64,000 nt of DNA from Onchocerca lupi (Eukaryota; Nematoda; Chromadorea; Rhabditida; Onchocercidae), in NCBI GenBank assembly GCA_028564675.1, contig JAOVVO010000243.1, positions 1-64,000 of the forward strand, given 5' to 3'. Shown here piece after piece: positions 40,296-63,482 of the stretch (position 1 is its first letter; each line of letters opens with the position of its first letter). The notes beneath the pieces were generated by a model that saw nothing but the letters and a program-made list of their open reading frames with translations, was not told the origin of the DNA and did not search any database. A program made the position numbers and the translations under genes.

Positions 40296-43200
40296 ATGGC
40301 TCACTCCAGTTTAATACGTAAAAGATTGGAAACGGATGATAGAAATACAGGTAGGATATTGACATTTCTGCTAATCAAAATGAATTTGAAATTGCAAAAT
40401 GGACAAAAAAAAAAAAAAATCATTCGCATACAGATTTTTTCAGCTTAGATGATCATCTCTATTCAATTCAACATAACGAAGTTAATAATTAAGCTTAATT
40501 AAGTTTGACAGTGCAAATCAGTTTAAATTGATAGACTTCTGGATCCATGTACGGCAGTGATTTTTGTTATCACTGATTACCATTTGGTAGGATCTCACAA
40601 GTCGCCGCGATGTAATTAAGCTGTAAAAGCTTATCATTTCACAAAGCGATAACTGATATACATTATGCAAATTTAATTAAATGCAACGCTGTCTGATCTC
40701 ATTCTAATATCTTGCAATATTAATGAGTATAATATTTTTACTTTTTCTCTTTTTCTTTAGTATTTTTATTTTGATGTTGGCGAAATATGAAGGAATTAAA
40801 CTATTGCTATAAACGGTTGCAAGTCTCCCACTTTTGCTACATTTTTCGAGTTTTTTTTTTTTTTCTTCAAAAACAAATGCAATTTACCAACTTATTCAGT
40901 TTAATCAATGATTGATAACTACTTAATATTTTCTCTCCGATTCTAACCTTCTCAAAATGTTCTTTTATACTTTTGTCCTTCACTTTAAAACATTTCAGTT
41001 TAACTGAAAAATTTCAAACGCATTCTATTCTTTTTTTTTTCGCTCTTTAATCGTAAGAATCATAAGAAGTATCCATCAATCATGAGAAACATTTAACTTT
41101 TACACGAAGCACTTACAGTTAAGTTAATTCAGACCGACACTACGGTTTATTTTCCTTTTCTTCCAATATATTTTTAATTACGATTCGCGAAAAGTCTCAT
41201 TTTAAAATTTTTCGACCTCGATAATGCACGAAATTTAATTTCAACGTCCCGCGCTACATTCTATTGGATTAAATTGAAATTTTTGCTGATCGCGTAGCTA
41301 TCAAAACAATTAAATACATCAATCCAATGCCTGAAATCTGTCATCTAGCTTTTTATTGGTATCATTATGTCATCGGAAGATACCTTTTGAGAGATAATTG
41401 TGAATTCTATGATAAATTGACCAATGGTGCCGTCTAATTTTTGAATTTCGAATTTTTTCGATCTTAAAATTATTATTCTTATTTGTGTTTTTAAAGTAAA
41501 ACAAGCATTCATATTTAATTATTTCAGTTATGTTACATCATATGGAATATTTCAAAAAATATGGGCGCATAGAGAAAGAGTTGGCTCGTAATTTGCTTGC
41601 TGAATTTTTTGGTACCGCTCTCCTTAAAGTTGGTATTTCATTTTGCTTCTGATATTTTAACAATTTAATTTTTTTAAAAAGATCTACCCTTTATAACTTT
41701 AATTCAATGAATTGAAAGAAGCTCCAACTCTTATTAACGTCTGTTTAGTGTTATAATTCAATGATTGAAATTAACTTTTTTATCCTGAGAAGTTGCATAA
41801 AACATTTCTTTCAATTAATTATTCAATTCAATTTGATAAGAGATTTTCTATGAGAATGAATTTTATGAAGGATTCAGTTTATTGGTACTGGCGTGATGGC
41901 TCAATTCGTACTTAGTCGCGGGACAGCGAACTCTGCGATACAAATTAATATTGGCTGGGGACTAGCGATTGCACTTTCAGTTTATGTTGCGTGGGAAACG
42001 TCGGGTAACTTATAGTACTTTGCGAAATCCGTTTTCCGATTAGAACCACCGAATTAAATGCTTATTGCCTTATGCAAAAAAAGTTGAAACGAAAACTGAA
42101 ATGTTTACTTTGGCATGCCAGAAAAAAAAAAAATGAATTCATTCTTTCTAATGTTTCTGGGGAAAAATATTTATAATTTCATACTTCTGTCACTTCAAAT
42201 ATTTGTCAGATTATTTTTATGCAACTGCTACGGTCTATGATCTGTTAAACTTTTCCATAAATAAAAAAACTTGTCAAATTCGTTGGAAATCATAAATGAA
42301 GAATTGATTTCCTTATAAGAATACATTATTTACAATTATAATGCTTAAAATGAATGAGTAAATTGTGATTTGAAGAGATATTTAAATTGTATTTCTAACT
42401 GGACTAATTTCCAGGTGGACATGTGAATCCGGCAGTAACAACAGCCTTATTCATCCTTGGGAAGATATCTCTCATTCACAGTCTTCTATATTGCGTTGCA
42501 CAAACACTCGGTGCAGCATGTGGCGCGGGGATAATGTATATAGTTCATAGCGGTAAATAATTCAAGTTCTGCAAACTAATTTTTGGCTTTTTTTTTTCTT
42601 TTTTAATTTCCGAAACTTTCCAAATTCAATTTAGGAATTCTAGCTCTCTATCTTCGTCGATATTCACTTTTTAAAAGAATGCAATGATGTAAATGATCCA
42701 TTATAAATATTCAAATAAATCAAACAATAAATGACTTCTTCCTGCAATTCAATGTTTCCGGTATTATTACCATGTTTATGCAGTTTCCGAAATTATTATC
42801 ATTTTTAGAAGCAATAAATGCCTTTGATGGAGGTGTTCGTGCAATAAGTGGACCAAATGCGACCGGAATAATTTTCGTATCATTCCCACAGCCTTATCTT
42901 TCCAATATTGGTGCCTTTATCGACCAAGTTTGTCTTTCTTCTTTTCCCAAATGCACAAGATTGTTCTTTCAGCATAATTTAATAATGTGTAAACAATCGA
43001 TTTTTAAGTGCACCCTAAGCAATTAAAAATTTTTTTCAATATTCATCGGTTTCCAAAATATAATAATTTATTCTTTATCTAATAGCTTTCACTTTCATTT
43101 ATAGTTTTAGATGGCTGGCACCAGTTTGATTGGTCTTTTTGTTGCATTCTGTTGCGAGCCGAAAAATCAAATACCGAAAAATTTGATGCCAGTCCTTTTT

Positions 43201-43584
43201 GGTGTCATCGCAACGACCATTTCAATATGTTGCGGCTTGAATATGGGTTCTCCAGTCAATCCTGCTAGCGATTTTGGCGGACGAATTTTTGCTTCTTCAG
43301 TTGGTTATGGTTTCCAGCTCTTTACGTAAGTTCATTAATTTCTTTGAGTTTTAATTTCCTCTCTTAATATTTCTAGAATTTTTAAAAATTTTGCGAACAC
43401 ATTTAGAAATCTTCATTCTTTCAGGTTCCATCACTGTTTTTTCCTTGTTCCATTATTAGCGCCAATTATGGGCGCTGCGATTGGTGTATATTCCTATCAA
43501 TTTTTTATTGGTTTTCATATTCCAAAACCAGTAACAGCTAATATTAACAAAGAAAAATGGGATATGGATCAAGAAAACAATTAA
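40296..43584 (+). CDS. Diverged aquaporin (MIP family) lacking the selectivity-filter arginine
   Basis: Second of a tandem pair. Exons: 40296-40350, 41528-41628, 41878-42004, 42415-42552, 42809-42927, 43111-43325, 43425-43584; phases agree and give 304 residues. Exons 3 to 6 (127, 138, 119, 215 bases) match the neighbouring aquaglyceroporin exactly in length and phase, so the two are duplicates. Both pore motifs are kept: GGHVNPAVT (NPA at 99-101) and GSPVNPASD (NPA at 230-232, with D234). However, S233 replaces the filter Arg, S227 the filter aromatic and S218 the filter Gly; W79 remains. This should give a wider, uncharged constriction, and substrate choice cannot be inferred. No stops or frameshifts interrupt it, so it is probably functional. 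ATG 40296 is preferred; the frame stays open to 40137, and ATG 41530 just after the exon-2 acceptor is a further alternative if exon 1 is not real. Confidence 0.9.
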
Positions 43585-44638
43585 AATAAGTCAGTGGAAG
43601 TTCTGCATGCTAAAATCAATGCTACGACGATTGTGGTTTTATATTACAGTATCAATTTCGCACGATTCCCACAATTTTTTAAAGTTCTAAAATCAGGAAC
43701 ATATTTAATCACTTTGATGATTCTGAAAACGCCTGGAATGTTATAATATTGGAATTTGAAGATACCTGGAATATATGATTCTGAAAATAAGCATATTGAA
43801 ATATTTTATTAAGTTTCAATTATCAACTTTTGAAAATATCTAAAAAACCATAATCAGAAAATTTGTTATTCATAATAAAATTATGACTATTGAGGTTAAC
43901 ATAATCATGATATTTGAAGCAAACATATTTAATACTTTGTTGATGATGCGCAGCTAAATGATAAATTGAATTGGCATAAAATTTGAATTTCTGAACTGTT
44001 CCGGTCATCACGTTCCAAAATTTTTAATTTCATTCGGAAACTTTATATGCTAGTGAATGCTCTGTTGAAATTTCCAATATATCATCCATCAAAAGTTATA
44101 TATTTAAAATTATGACCGAAGAGATGACTAATTTCTTTCAGAACTTAAGGATCTTTGGGGATATGAGATAAGATAGGACAACTTGCCAGGCAATAAAAAA
44201 AGTGTGCCTAATTCAACAGCTAAGACTGAATAAATTGAATAAATGGAAATTTATTGTAAAGACGGAAAAATGAATGAAAGATTTGTAGCTTTTTTGATGA
44301 ATCGCCAATAGAGAACTTATTCCTTAAGTTTATTATATAAATATATATCTATATATCATCGTTGCTGTTACTTGGCACATAACTTTGCAATCTTTTCACT
44401 GATTACTTTCAAAATTTTGCTACAACATTGCAATCAAATAGGTTGATTCCAAATAGATTTACTTATCACACCTATGACAGGTAAAAGTAAGTGAGCGGAC
44501 TGAATTCATTGACCGCACCTATGTAATACATTTCAAGTTCTTACCGATTGATTTGAAATTTTGAAACAGCAATTAGGCGAGTGTTTCTACCTATTACACC
44601 TGTGACATGTTCAAACGAAGTTACGATGTAATATGCGA
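43585..44638. other. Spacer after the second aquaporin
   Basis: Contains the aquaporin 3' UTR (candidate AATAAA at 43874-43879). Beyond it lies unremarkable A+T-rich DNA up to the decayed end of the retroelement. I see no long terminal repeat here, nor a matching copy on the far side. Confidence 0.5.
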
Positions 44639-45043
44639 TTAAAATACTTGATTCCAATGTCGATAAGGATTTGTAGAAATTGTGATGAAAAATATGAGCT
44701 TCTTTCCATGGCCAACGACTCGGTATCTTCCGTTATGTTTAGAGATGCTTTCTTTGAAATGTTCCAACGCCTTTTCGTCATCTATGGCATTAGGTTGTTC
44801 TTGAATTCCTATGAATTCCAATTTCCAAAATTGGTCGATGTCCGGACCAGTGACATTGACCATACATATTGATTCGGTTTTGACTGAATCAAGAACTGGA
44901 ATCCCAGTTATGTATCCACTTCCTGCTAACATAGGTCCAAGTTTGGTGTGGAGTAAGGAAAATCCGGATTTTAAATTTTGCGCCTTTCCTATTTCGATGA
45001 ATTTGAAGAAGTGGTCACTTCCGATGAGTATATCAGGTTGTTT
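44639..45043 (-). pseudogene. Protease end and first part of reverse transcriptase, truncated
   Basis: Continuing after the TGA, the frame carries the end of the protease and the spacer, then the N-terminal signature of BEL/Pao reverse transcriptase (DDEKALEHF and NGRYRV). Just past NGRYRV the frame loses resemblance, but a neighbouring frame resumes it, indicating a small indel near 44700. No palm-domain motif follows. The rest of the polymerase is absent. Confidence 0.65.
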
Positions 45044-45560
45044 TCAATAACTTTTCGGACCATCTAGTTGATCTAGGTCAGCTATAGAGGCAAGCTCATG
45101 ATCATTTAGGTTAATTACTTGCAACTTGTTGGTCAAGTAATCAATCGTACTGGCCTCAAACCTGATAACTTCTGTTTTGCCCATTCTTGCAGTAATTTCT
45201 ACTCTGGTTGTGAGACACAGCTTTGGTGTTTTATTGCCGAATGAAGCAATTCGTATCTCATCTTCACTTCCTTTAAGATTAAGTCGGTTTGCTAGGTTCT
45301 TGGATGCAAAAGATGATTGACAGCCACAGTCAAATAATGCTAGGGCTTTTTCTTGAATTTTCGGCGTTTTTGGATTACTCACTGTGACTTCTTTGCACAG
45401 GAGTAAAATTTCCTTAGCTTCATGATTCGACTTTTGTGTCATTGAATTGGTCGAAGTTGGCGGATTTGACTTTTGTTTACTTGATCTAACATCTTGTACG
45501 TCATATTTGGTGTGACATAATGCACTATTATGTGGACCTTTGCAATAGAAACATTTTCGT
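45044..45560 (-). pseudogene. Zinc knuckle and aspartic protease of the BEL/Pao element
   Basis: A C-x2-C-x3-H-x4-C zinc knuckle (CFYCKGPHNSALC) lies at about 45505-45550, followed in the same frame by a DUF1758-type retroviral-like aspartic protease. The active-site motif reads LFDCGCQSSF, that is D-C-G where D-S-G or D-T-G is normal. A TGA at 45044-45046 stops the frame, after which [10 protein letters not shown], typical of the protease C-terminal half, continues in the same frame. The protease is therefore non-functional as it stands. Confidence 0.75.
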
Positions 45561-46151
45561 TTGATTTTATTGCAATCTTTTGTTGTGAAGACAGCTGAGG
45601 CATGCTTTGTTTACCCCCAGACATTCCAATCGTTGTTTGAGGGTGGGATACTCATGGCAATCGGTATCCCAATATTTTTTGTTACAAAAGATAGAGGGTC
45701 TCCCCGGTTTGCAAATTGTAACTCTTTTTGAATCGGTACCCTGTCTTTGACCTTTTGAACTTGGCTACTTAATTGCAATCGGAGCAGATGTTTCTCCTCT
45801 AGTAGTGTGTAGAAGCTTGTGAGGCTTACTCTCATCTAGATTCTTTGCCTTTCCACTACTAGGGAATTGATTTCTGGCGACTTCTTGGCTTCTTTCGACC
45901 AATTTCCCTAGAAATGATCGGGGTTTCGCAACCGACCATACCTTTTGTTGATATACTTTATCTATGATCCAATTCGGCAGTCTTGTTTCAATGATATTTT
46001 CAATGCTAGAATGTTCTAGGTTTTCACCAAGAGCTTCCAGCTGTCTAAGTACCCTTTCTATGGTTTCAATCATGGTCTTCCAATCTCTTTCATTCCTTTT
46101 GATGGATTCTAGTTCCTTGTAGAGGGACTTCTTGATTGTAGACGATTTTCC

Positions 46152-46889
46152 CTATTTATTGATTAGGATATTTTTTGTGACTTCATGATTTTCGGGAGCG
46201 ATGTCATAGCCTCTTACAGCTAGCAAAGCCTCCCCTCGAAGACAAGAGAGTAAATAATTTAGCTTTTGAATAACTGGAATTGGATGCGTGTGAACTGCAG
46301 CCTTGAAGCCACTCCAAAATTGTCTCCATAATCTCGGATCACCACTCAATGTTGGCAGTGGTAATTGAGGTAGGTTTACGGTTTGTTGCGCTGTTTGCGA
46401 TGTTTGCTGTTTATTTCGCAATTTTATTTGGGCTCTATTTAATTCTTGGAGTGTTGCATCCACATCATTCTGATGTAATTTCAGAGCCACAACCGTTTCT
46501 CTACCACTATTTAATAAGGTTAAAATACCTTTCTCTTTCATGACCGCCGCATATTTTTCTTCCTCTTCTTTTTTCTTCAGCGACGTCGAAACTTTCTGGA
46601 TGAATTCCAGCCATTTTTCATTGCTCGAATCAATTGCGCCAATGTAAAGCTCGAGAAGTTTGATTTTCTGATTGAGGACTCTTCTTCTGGCCTCGCATTG
46701 TTTGGAAAGTTCGTTATTTGGTAACTGTTCGTCGAGAGGCGATAAGTCCAATTTTTTAACTTCCTCGATGAGTTGTGCCAATTTCTGCTTTGCTGGTTCT
46801 ATGTTGACGATTATACTGTCAGAAATGTCCCGGCTCGTGGCACCAAAAATATTGTCGAGAAATTTGATTGTAGCACGAACGAATGTCAA
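46152..46889 (-). pseudogene. Gag-like region of the BEL/Pao element
   Basis: An open frame of 245 residues. Residues 1-170 are helical and charged with a likely coiled coil (KKKEEEEK near 105). Residues about 175-240 match the conserved retroelement domain of the DUF1759 type: LPTLSGDPRLWRQFW, then a hydrophobic YLLSCLRGEALLAVRGYDI stretch. The frame ends at a TAG where related elements continue. Homologous sequence resumes in the same general direction from about 46150 to 45765 (for example ETRLPNWIIDKV), so the Gag region is split by nonsense and frameshift changes. Confidence 0.75.
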
Positions 46890-46960
46890 ACTTGGGTAAC
46901 TAAACCTTTATCATAAGGAAAACTCGATAACGCAAAATACGTCAGTTACCAATATTGCGA

Positions 46961-49156
46961 CATTATAGCTTGAATATTACAAATATCATATCAATTAAAT
47001 ATGGTAAAAAAAGAAATAGGAGCGTGAGGTGAAAATAATAAAAATTTATGAGTTGAGTCGAGAAGTGTCGTTGAATATTGTTGACTGCCCTTTTGTTAGT
47101 AATGGACTGATTTATATAGAGGCATTTTAATTGTGTATGATTAGTCCGAGAAAATGTGAACAAGAAACACAAATTACCAATATTTGAAATTTCTTAACAG
47201 TATAAACTAACATAATTCCCTTGACAACATAGACTAATATAACTAATTTCAGGATTTGTGATTTTGATGATATTCTAATACAACCAATTTCGGATACTGT
47301 AACAACATACACTGATATAACTAATTTCTGAATTTTAACAACATATTTTATTGTAGTTAATTTCAATTTTCCGACAAAAGGTGTTTAGTTCAAAGCATTG
47401 CAAGGATGAATAAGATTCACTGATAAGTTCAAAAAGTGACAATTATCTAGATAATAAATATTGCTTTTGGATAGTTTGTATTTTCATTCTTATCAAATTT
47501 ATCGCAACGAAAATCTTCAAATGACAACCAACAACTGAATGATATTTGTTGATTAGTCAAATGCAAATTGAATATAGCATGATGATAAGATTGGAAACTA
47601 ATTTAATTAATTTAAACTTAATATTAATTAGAGTGGTAGAAGAAAATTCAATCATTTGGAACTTTTTTAAGGGAAAAAGACCCTTTTAATTTTTACTATT
47701 TTTTTGAAACTTCAAATTAAAATTTTGCCTTTCTATTTGTGCTGTTTCTGAAAATTTTTCAAGCAAAAATCTCTTTCCTCATTATCAAAGAAAAATGAAA
47801 TTAATAGAAAAAATTGATTGTTTAATTTGTTGATTTTATTTCAACATTCAGTTTAACCCAATTCTTACCACCTCTATTCTTTTGATATTGAATCGTATAA
47901 AAAATGTTGCAAATAGCACTGTAAACAGTTAGCAAACGCTTCAGTTGCTTATTCTTACTGAAAATGCAAATGATATTTTTTTAAGTAAATATGATCTTTA
48001 AATTTATATAAATATATATTTGAATAATGCAATTTGATGTTTCTATGATAAATAATCAATAAATTTATAAGATTAAATATTTTTCCTTTTCTTACAATTT
48101 GTCGGATACTAATAATTTCTCAAAAAATTGAATCAATGATTCTTTTCATTTGAGGTAAGTATGAATTGCTGATATTTCCACTTTTTTTTTTTTTTTGAAT
48201 TCAAAAAACTTTGAAGGAAACAGTAACAAATTGATTTCGGTATCACTGGTCTGATAACCCGATTAGATTAACACATTAAAGCAATTAAGTTAAAATAAAA
48301 TTGAAATTAAAAGTTGACTAAAATAGAAACTATCGTTGTTAGCTTATACATCACAAATATTATCTTTGAATATAATTTATTCAATTTCAAATTTATAAAT
48401 CAAATCACTGAGATAGATAAAACAGTCTTACTTAGCTTGATATATAATAAAGACTACAATGTAATGAAGAATATTTGAAATTTAAATTCAAATATTTCCA
48501 AATCATCCGAAAATCTAAGTAATCTAAATAAGATGAAAATAATAGAATACTCATTCCATTGAATAGGCACTGAATAGAATAACTCGAATGAGAACTTTAT
48601 CAGGATGACCGTTCACAATTTGATTATCTTCATGTGTTAGATATATATATGAAAACATTCAATAATTTTAAAAACCAATTTCTGGAATCTTTGAAAACAT
48701 GTTTAATGTTTAGTTTTCAAAAAAAATTGTATAGCATTCAATCTTGAAATTTATATGTATAAGAATTTTGGAAAGTGTAAGAAATTATTTTGTAAGCGAA
48801 TGATATCATACCGTTTCACTATATCAGAATTGTTAATTTAAAATGACACGAAATCAATTGCAGAAAATCTCACAAAATTAATTGCAGAATTTAATTTATT
48901 CGTCCTCTATTGATAAGTTTTTTTTTCTCAGCGAATCAAAAAAAAAAGTAAGAATTGTTTGTCCTTCAATTTTTTTCATTATACTTTTGATTTTGTGAAA
49001 ACGGAAGTATTTTGGGTCGTTGAAATTAACTTATTAATTAAAATTAATTACAACAATCAAAGAACTTCCGGTAAATAATGACACATCGTTTTTTCAAAAG
49101 AAAGAGAGAAAGTGTTAAAAAATGAACATTTGACATTGATATTATCATTATAATTT
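46961..49156. other. Spacer between the retroelement and the peroxidase
   Basis: No coding exon seen. It contains a diverged repeat at 47194-47370 and the peroxidase 3' UTR, with a possible minus-strand AATAAA at 48895-48900. Otherwise it is A+T-rich DNA with short homopolymers. Confidence 0.55.
47194..47370. repeat. Diverged tandem repeat, units about 35-40 bp
   Basis: Variants of acaacata-act-atataactaatttc recur near 47198, 47221, 47264, 47300 and 47336. The copies are loose and spacing varies. It lies at the outer edge of the retroelement fragment. Confidence 0.5.
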
Positions 49157-58134
<8,978 letters not shown>

Positions 58135-58771
58135 AGTCGTTGATCTGATCTTGGTAAAGTTGTCCAATTATTATCAATCAATTAGTAAACTGATCTGATA
58201 TGCTATTCCTTTGCAAATAAAATCTGATGATTCTGGAAAAAATTTTAAATTAATTTAATAACGAAGTATGATAAGAAATCCGTGATTATATCAATGATTA
58301 TGCATACGAGAAATTTTTAAATAAATTTAATCACAAAATATGATAAAACGTCAGTGATTATACATAGAAACAAATAGACGTAATACAAAATGAGCAAAAT
58401 TGAAGGCGAAATGAAAGACTAAAAAGAGAGATTTCATGAATTGAAAGTGAATTAGGTCGAATGAAACGATACAATAGATAAGAATGATTAAGAGGTAAAA
58501 TTAAATCAACAATAGTAAGAAGTAATCTTTGGATATCAGCAAATAAAAACATTCTTCCTTATTTATCTTCCCTCAAATATGACTATCTCGATATCATCGC
58601 TTCATTATGCGAAATGAAACTGCGACGAAAAAATTTTCCATCCCCAAGTTTTTCTTATGCAAAATCCTCGGAAGAAATTAGGCATATCATTTGCAACAAA
58701 TATGCATCAAAGATTAAGGAAATTGCGAGATATCCTTGAAAAGTATAACAATTCATACAGAAGTTTTCTTT

Positions 58772-58805
<34 letters not shown>

Positions 58806-61282
58806 TTATTTTCAAACATAACGATGAAATATATATATTATCACAAGTGATTCCAACAAATAACGGAAATGATCATTGTCCAATACCTTCTTCCCAAACA
58901 ATATTTTATTATCCCACTCAAATTCAACCTATTGTTTCGCTGATTTCATCCTATCGGCGAGCATGTCATCAATTCACATTTACTATTCATCATTTCTTTT
59001 CACGAATTCAGCAATAATCTCTTCAATTTTCAATTGTAAATGATTCAAGTGAAATTTTTTTTAAGATATTCAAGTTGATTAAAATTAGCAATGGTTATGA
59101 AACTGAAAATTGTTACAAAATAATGATTGTATCAAATTTCATAGAATTTTCCAATTTTTTTAACTTGCCAAATTATGATGATCGTGGATAGTGTTGTGTT
59201 GCATTTCTTAAATAACAATTTTATGCAAACAGATTTTTGATGATAACATTTAACTTTTGATGGTAAAAATATTTCGAATTTTTTCCTACTTAACAAAGTA
59301 TTCAAAAATGAATTAATTCAGTGATTCCATTCTTTGCATCTATCAATTCAGTTTGTGGTTTTTGAATTAACAGAGAAATTTGTTCATTTAACTGCATTTC
59401 ACATTTCCTGGATGAATCATTAAATTTTATCGTTTTTTTTAAATTTAAAGAGAGCATCGATCTATTTCCAAATATTAAATGTTATCGTTTTGAACATTCA
59501 CTATTTCTCGATTCTTATGAAAGTAATAAAAGCAAGAAGGAGCTTCGAATGACTTATTCTCATATTGACAAATAACAATATGCTCATTAAGACATATTTA
59601 GTTGTCAATTAAAGAAAGCGAGAAGTAAAAAAAAAAAAGATCAATATAGAATGGAAAACTAAAAGCAGGATAAACAATAAAGATTCAGTATTTTGAAGGA
59701 TTACGCAGGGTTTTTGATGCGTGATTATATTTAGTATCGTTAAAAATGTCAAGACGATTCGAAGCGGGGTAAATTGTTGTAAAAAAAAGTTTTTGAATTT
59801 CAAAACTTGCCATCAAAACTGTTTTGTATTAGTTGTAAACTTTTCTTTTACCCTCTCATTCATGAAAGCAAAGGGTATGTTGTTAATTATTGAAATTCGA
59901 AACTAAAAAATCGTCTATTTGTTTTTGATCTGATCTTCGAAATCTGCTAGTTGTTGTAGAGGTTGTGATTTTACTAATAGGCACTCAAGAAATTTAATGT
60001 TTTGTTGACGGATTAATTTTTATAGAATGCATTGGAAAACTGGCGAAATGGAAAGAAATAAAAGGTAATAGTACTATTCACTTACTCTTTGCTTTAACAG
60101 TAGAAAAAAGAGGTTTTGTAGGGAAGGGAAACCAAGTCCGGGGAAATTGAAATATTTTTTGGAATTTAGATGTGACGAAACAATCAGAAATTTTTTTATT
60201 ATGGAAATATCTTGATATATGCAACCTTCTGACTTTCAGGTATATTTTTAATTGTGTGTTGCTATGGTAACATGGAATAAACAACTTCATTACAAAAAGC
60301 TTCTTATCTGAAGAATTCTATTCTTTCATTCAATCAATCCCTTACTCTAGTCGGTATTTAACGAGTTATACTTTCCAAACTTTATCAATTCCCAACATCA
60401 ATTACCCTTGATATGACCAATTTCATTTGCCGCAATTATGATATACAGTGAATTGACGAATATCGGTAATACAACCGATAATTTGAGCTTCTTTTGATGG
60501 GAGGGACTTCATCACATAAAAAATCATTTGTGTCAAAATCCAATCCTCAGCAAAAACCTTTCTCAAATGACTTCGAGACATCAAGAAGAAATAAGGCCTT
60601 GTAGTTCAAAGTGTTCAAATTTGGAGTATTCAAATCCGTTTGATAGTCTTCCCATGCTTTAACTATTTCTACAGTCAACCATACAAAAAGACTATAACAT
60701 GCGGAAAGTTAAATCTCACATATCTATAACCAGCTGCAATGAGATTCAAAGTGGATTATTTTAATTTCATTCAAAATTATCATGAAATACACCTTTTGTT
60801 TGAGGAAAAAACGCTAATCATTAATAGTGCACTTTTTTCCGAATGGAGAAATTTGCTACAGTTTATTATTATAAACATATTTATAATTATATAAAGGTTC
60901 TGATAAACCCACTAGTGAATTACTTAACAAAAAAGAAATATTGGGATTTTTGATCCGAATTAAAGTATTAGAATCATAAAATGAAATAAATTTATAAAAG
61001 ATTTTGATAGTCAATTTTCTAGTTGTAACTGATTATACATAAACTGGCAAATAAATCAAGTTTTCAATTTATCGATTAGATGATTTAATATGAAAACTTT
61101 GATTCATTTTAGCCACGAAAAAAAATATGCTTACATGAACAATGATTATTGAAAATATATAATAAATGATTGGAAATGTTGAAAATAATTCAAGAAAAAG
61201 TTATACTGATATATTACATTTGTTAAAAAGATGGATTACGATCCAAAAGATATAAAAAGATATTCCAAGTAAATCATATATT
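58135..61282. other. Spacer between the peroxidase promoter side and the Aurora kinase 3' end
   Basis: About 3.1 kb. It should hold the peroxidase promoter (near 58135 upward) and the kinase 3' UTR (below 61283). Short open frames such as 60078-60290 show no family resemblance and no matching splice sites. A poly-T run lies near 58775-58802. Confidence 0.55.

Positions 61283-63482
<2,200 letters not shown>

Larger units (their letters stand above)
44639..46960 (-). mobile_element. BEL/Pao LTR-retrotransposon fragment, degraded
   Basis: Read on the minus strand it has the BEL/Pao order: Gag-like region, zinc knuckle, aspartic protease, then the very start of reverse transcriptase, where it ends. 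No RNase H or integrase and no flanking long terminal repeats were found. Breaks include a TAG at 46152-46154, at least one frameshift between about 45560 and 45840, a TGA at 45044-45046, and a frameshift near 44700. A short tggtaactgac near 46942-46952 (minus strand) could be the end of a primer-binding site, but this is weak. The base composition is less A+T-rich than the surroundings, as expected for an insertion. It sits between an aquaporin and a peroxidase gene and interrupts neither. Confidence 0.85.

Noticed and set aside
20525..43584. The two aquaporins as a trans-spliced operon
   Set aside because: The gap of about 1.3 kb is much larger than typical nematode operon spacing, and the second gene has its own upstream exon; it is not supported without SL2-type evidence.
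46349..46899. Plus-strand open frames of 64 and 75 codons
   Set aside because: They are antisense to the Gag-like region of the retroelement, which has clear homology on the minus strand.
60078..60290. Minus-strand open frame of 70 codons between the peroxidase and the kinase
   Set aside because: No recognised domain, no splice partners and composition like the surrounding non-coding DNA.
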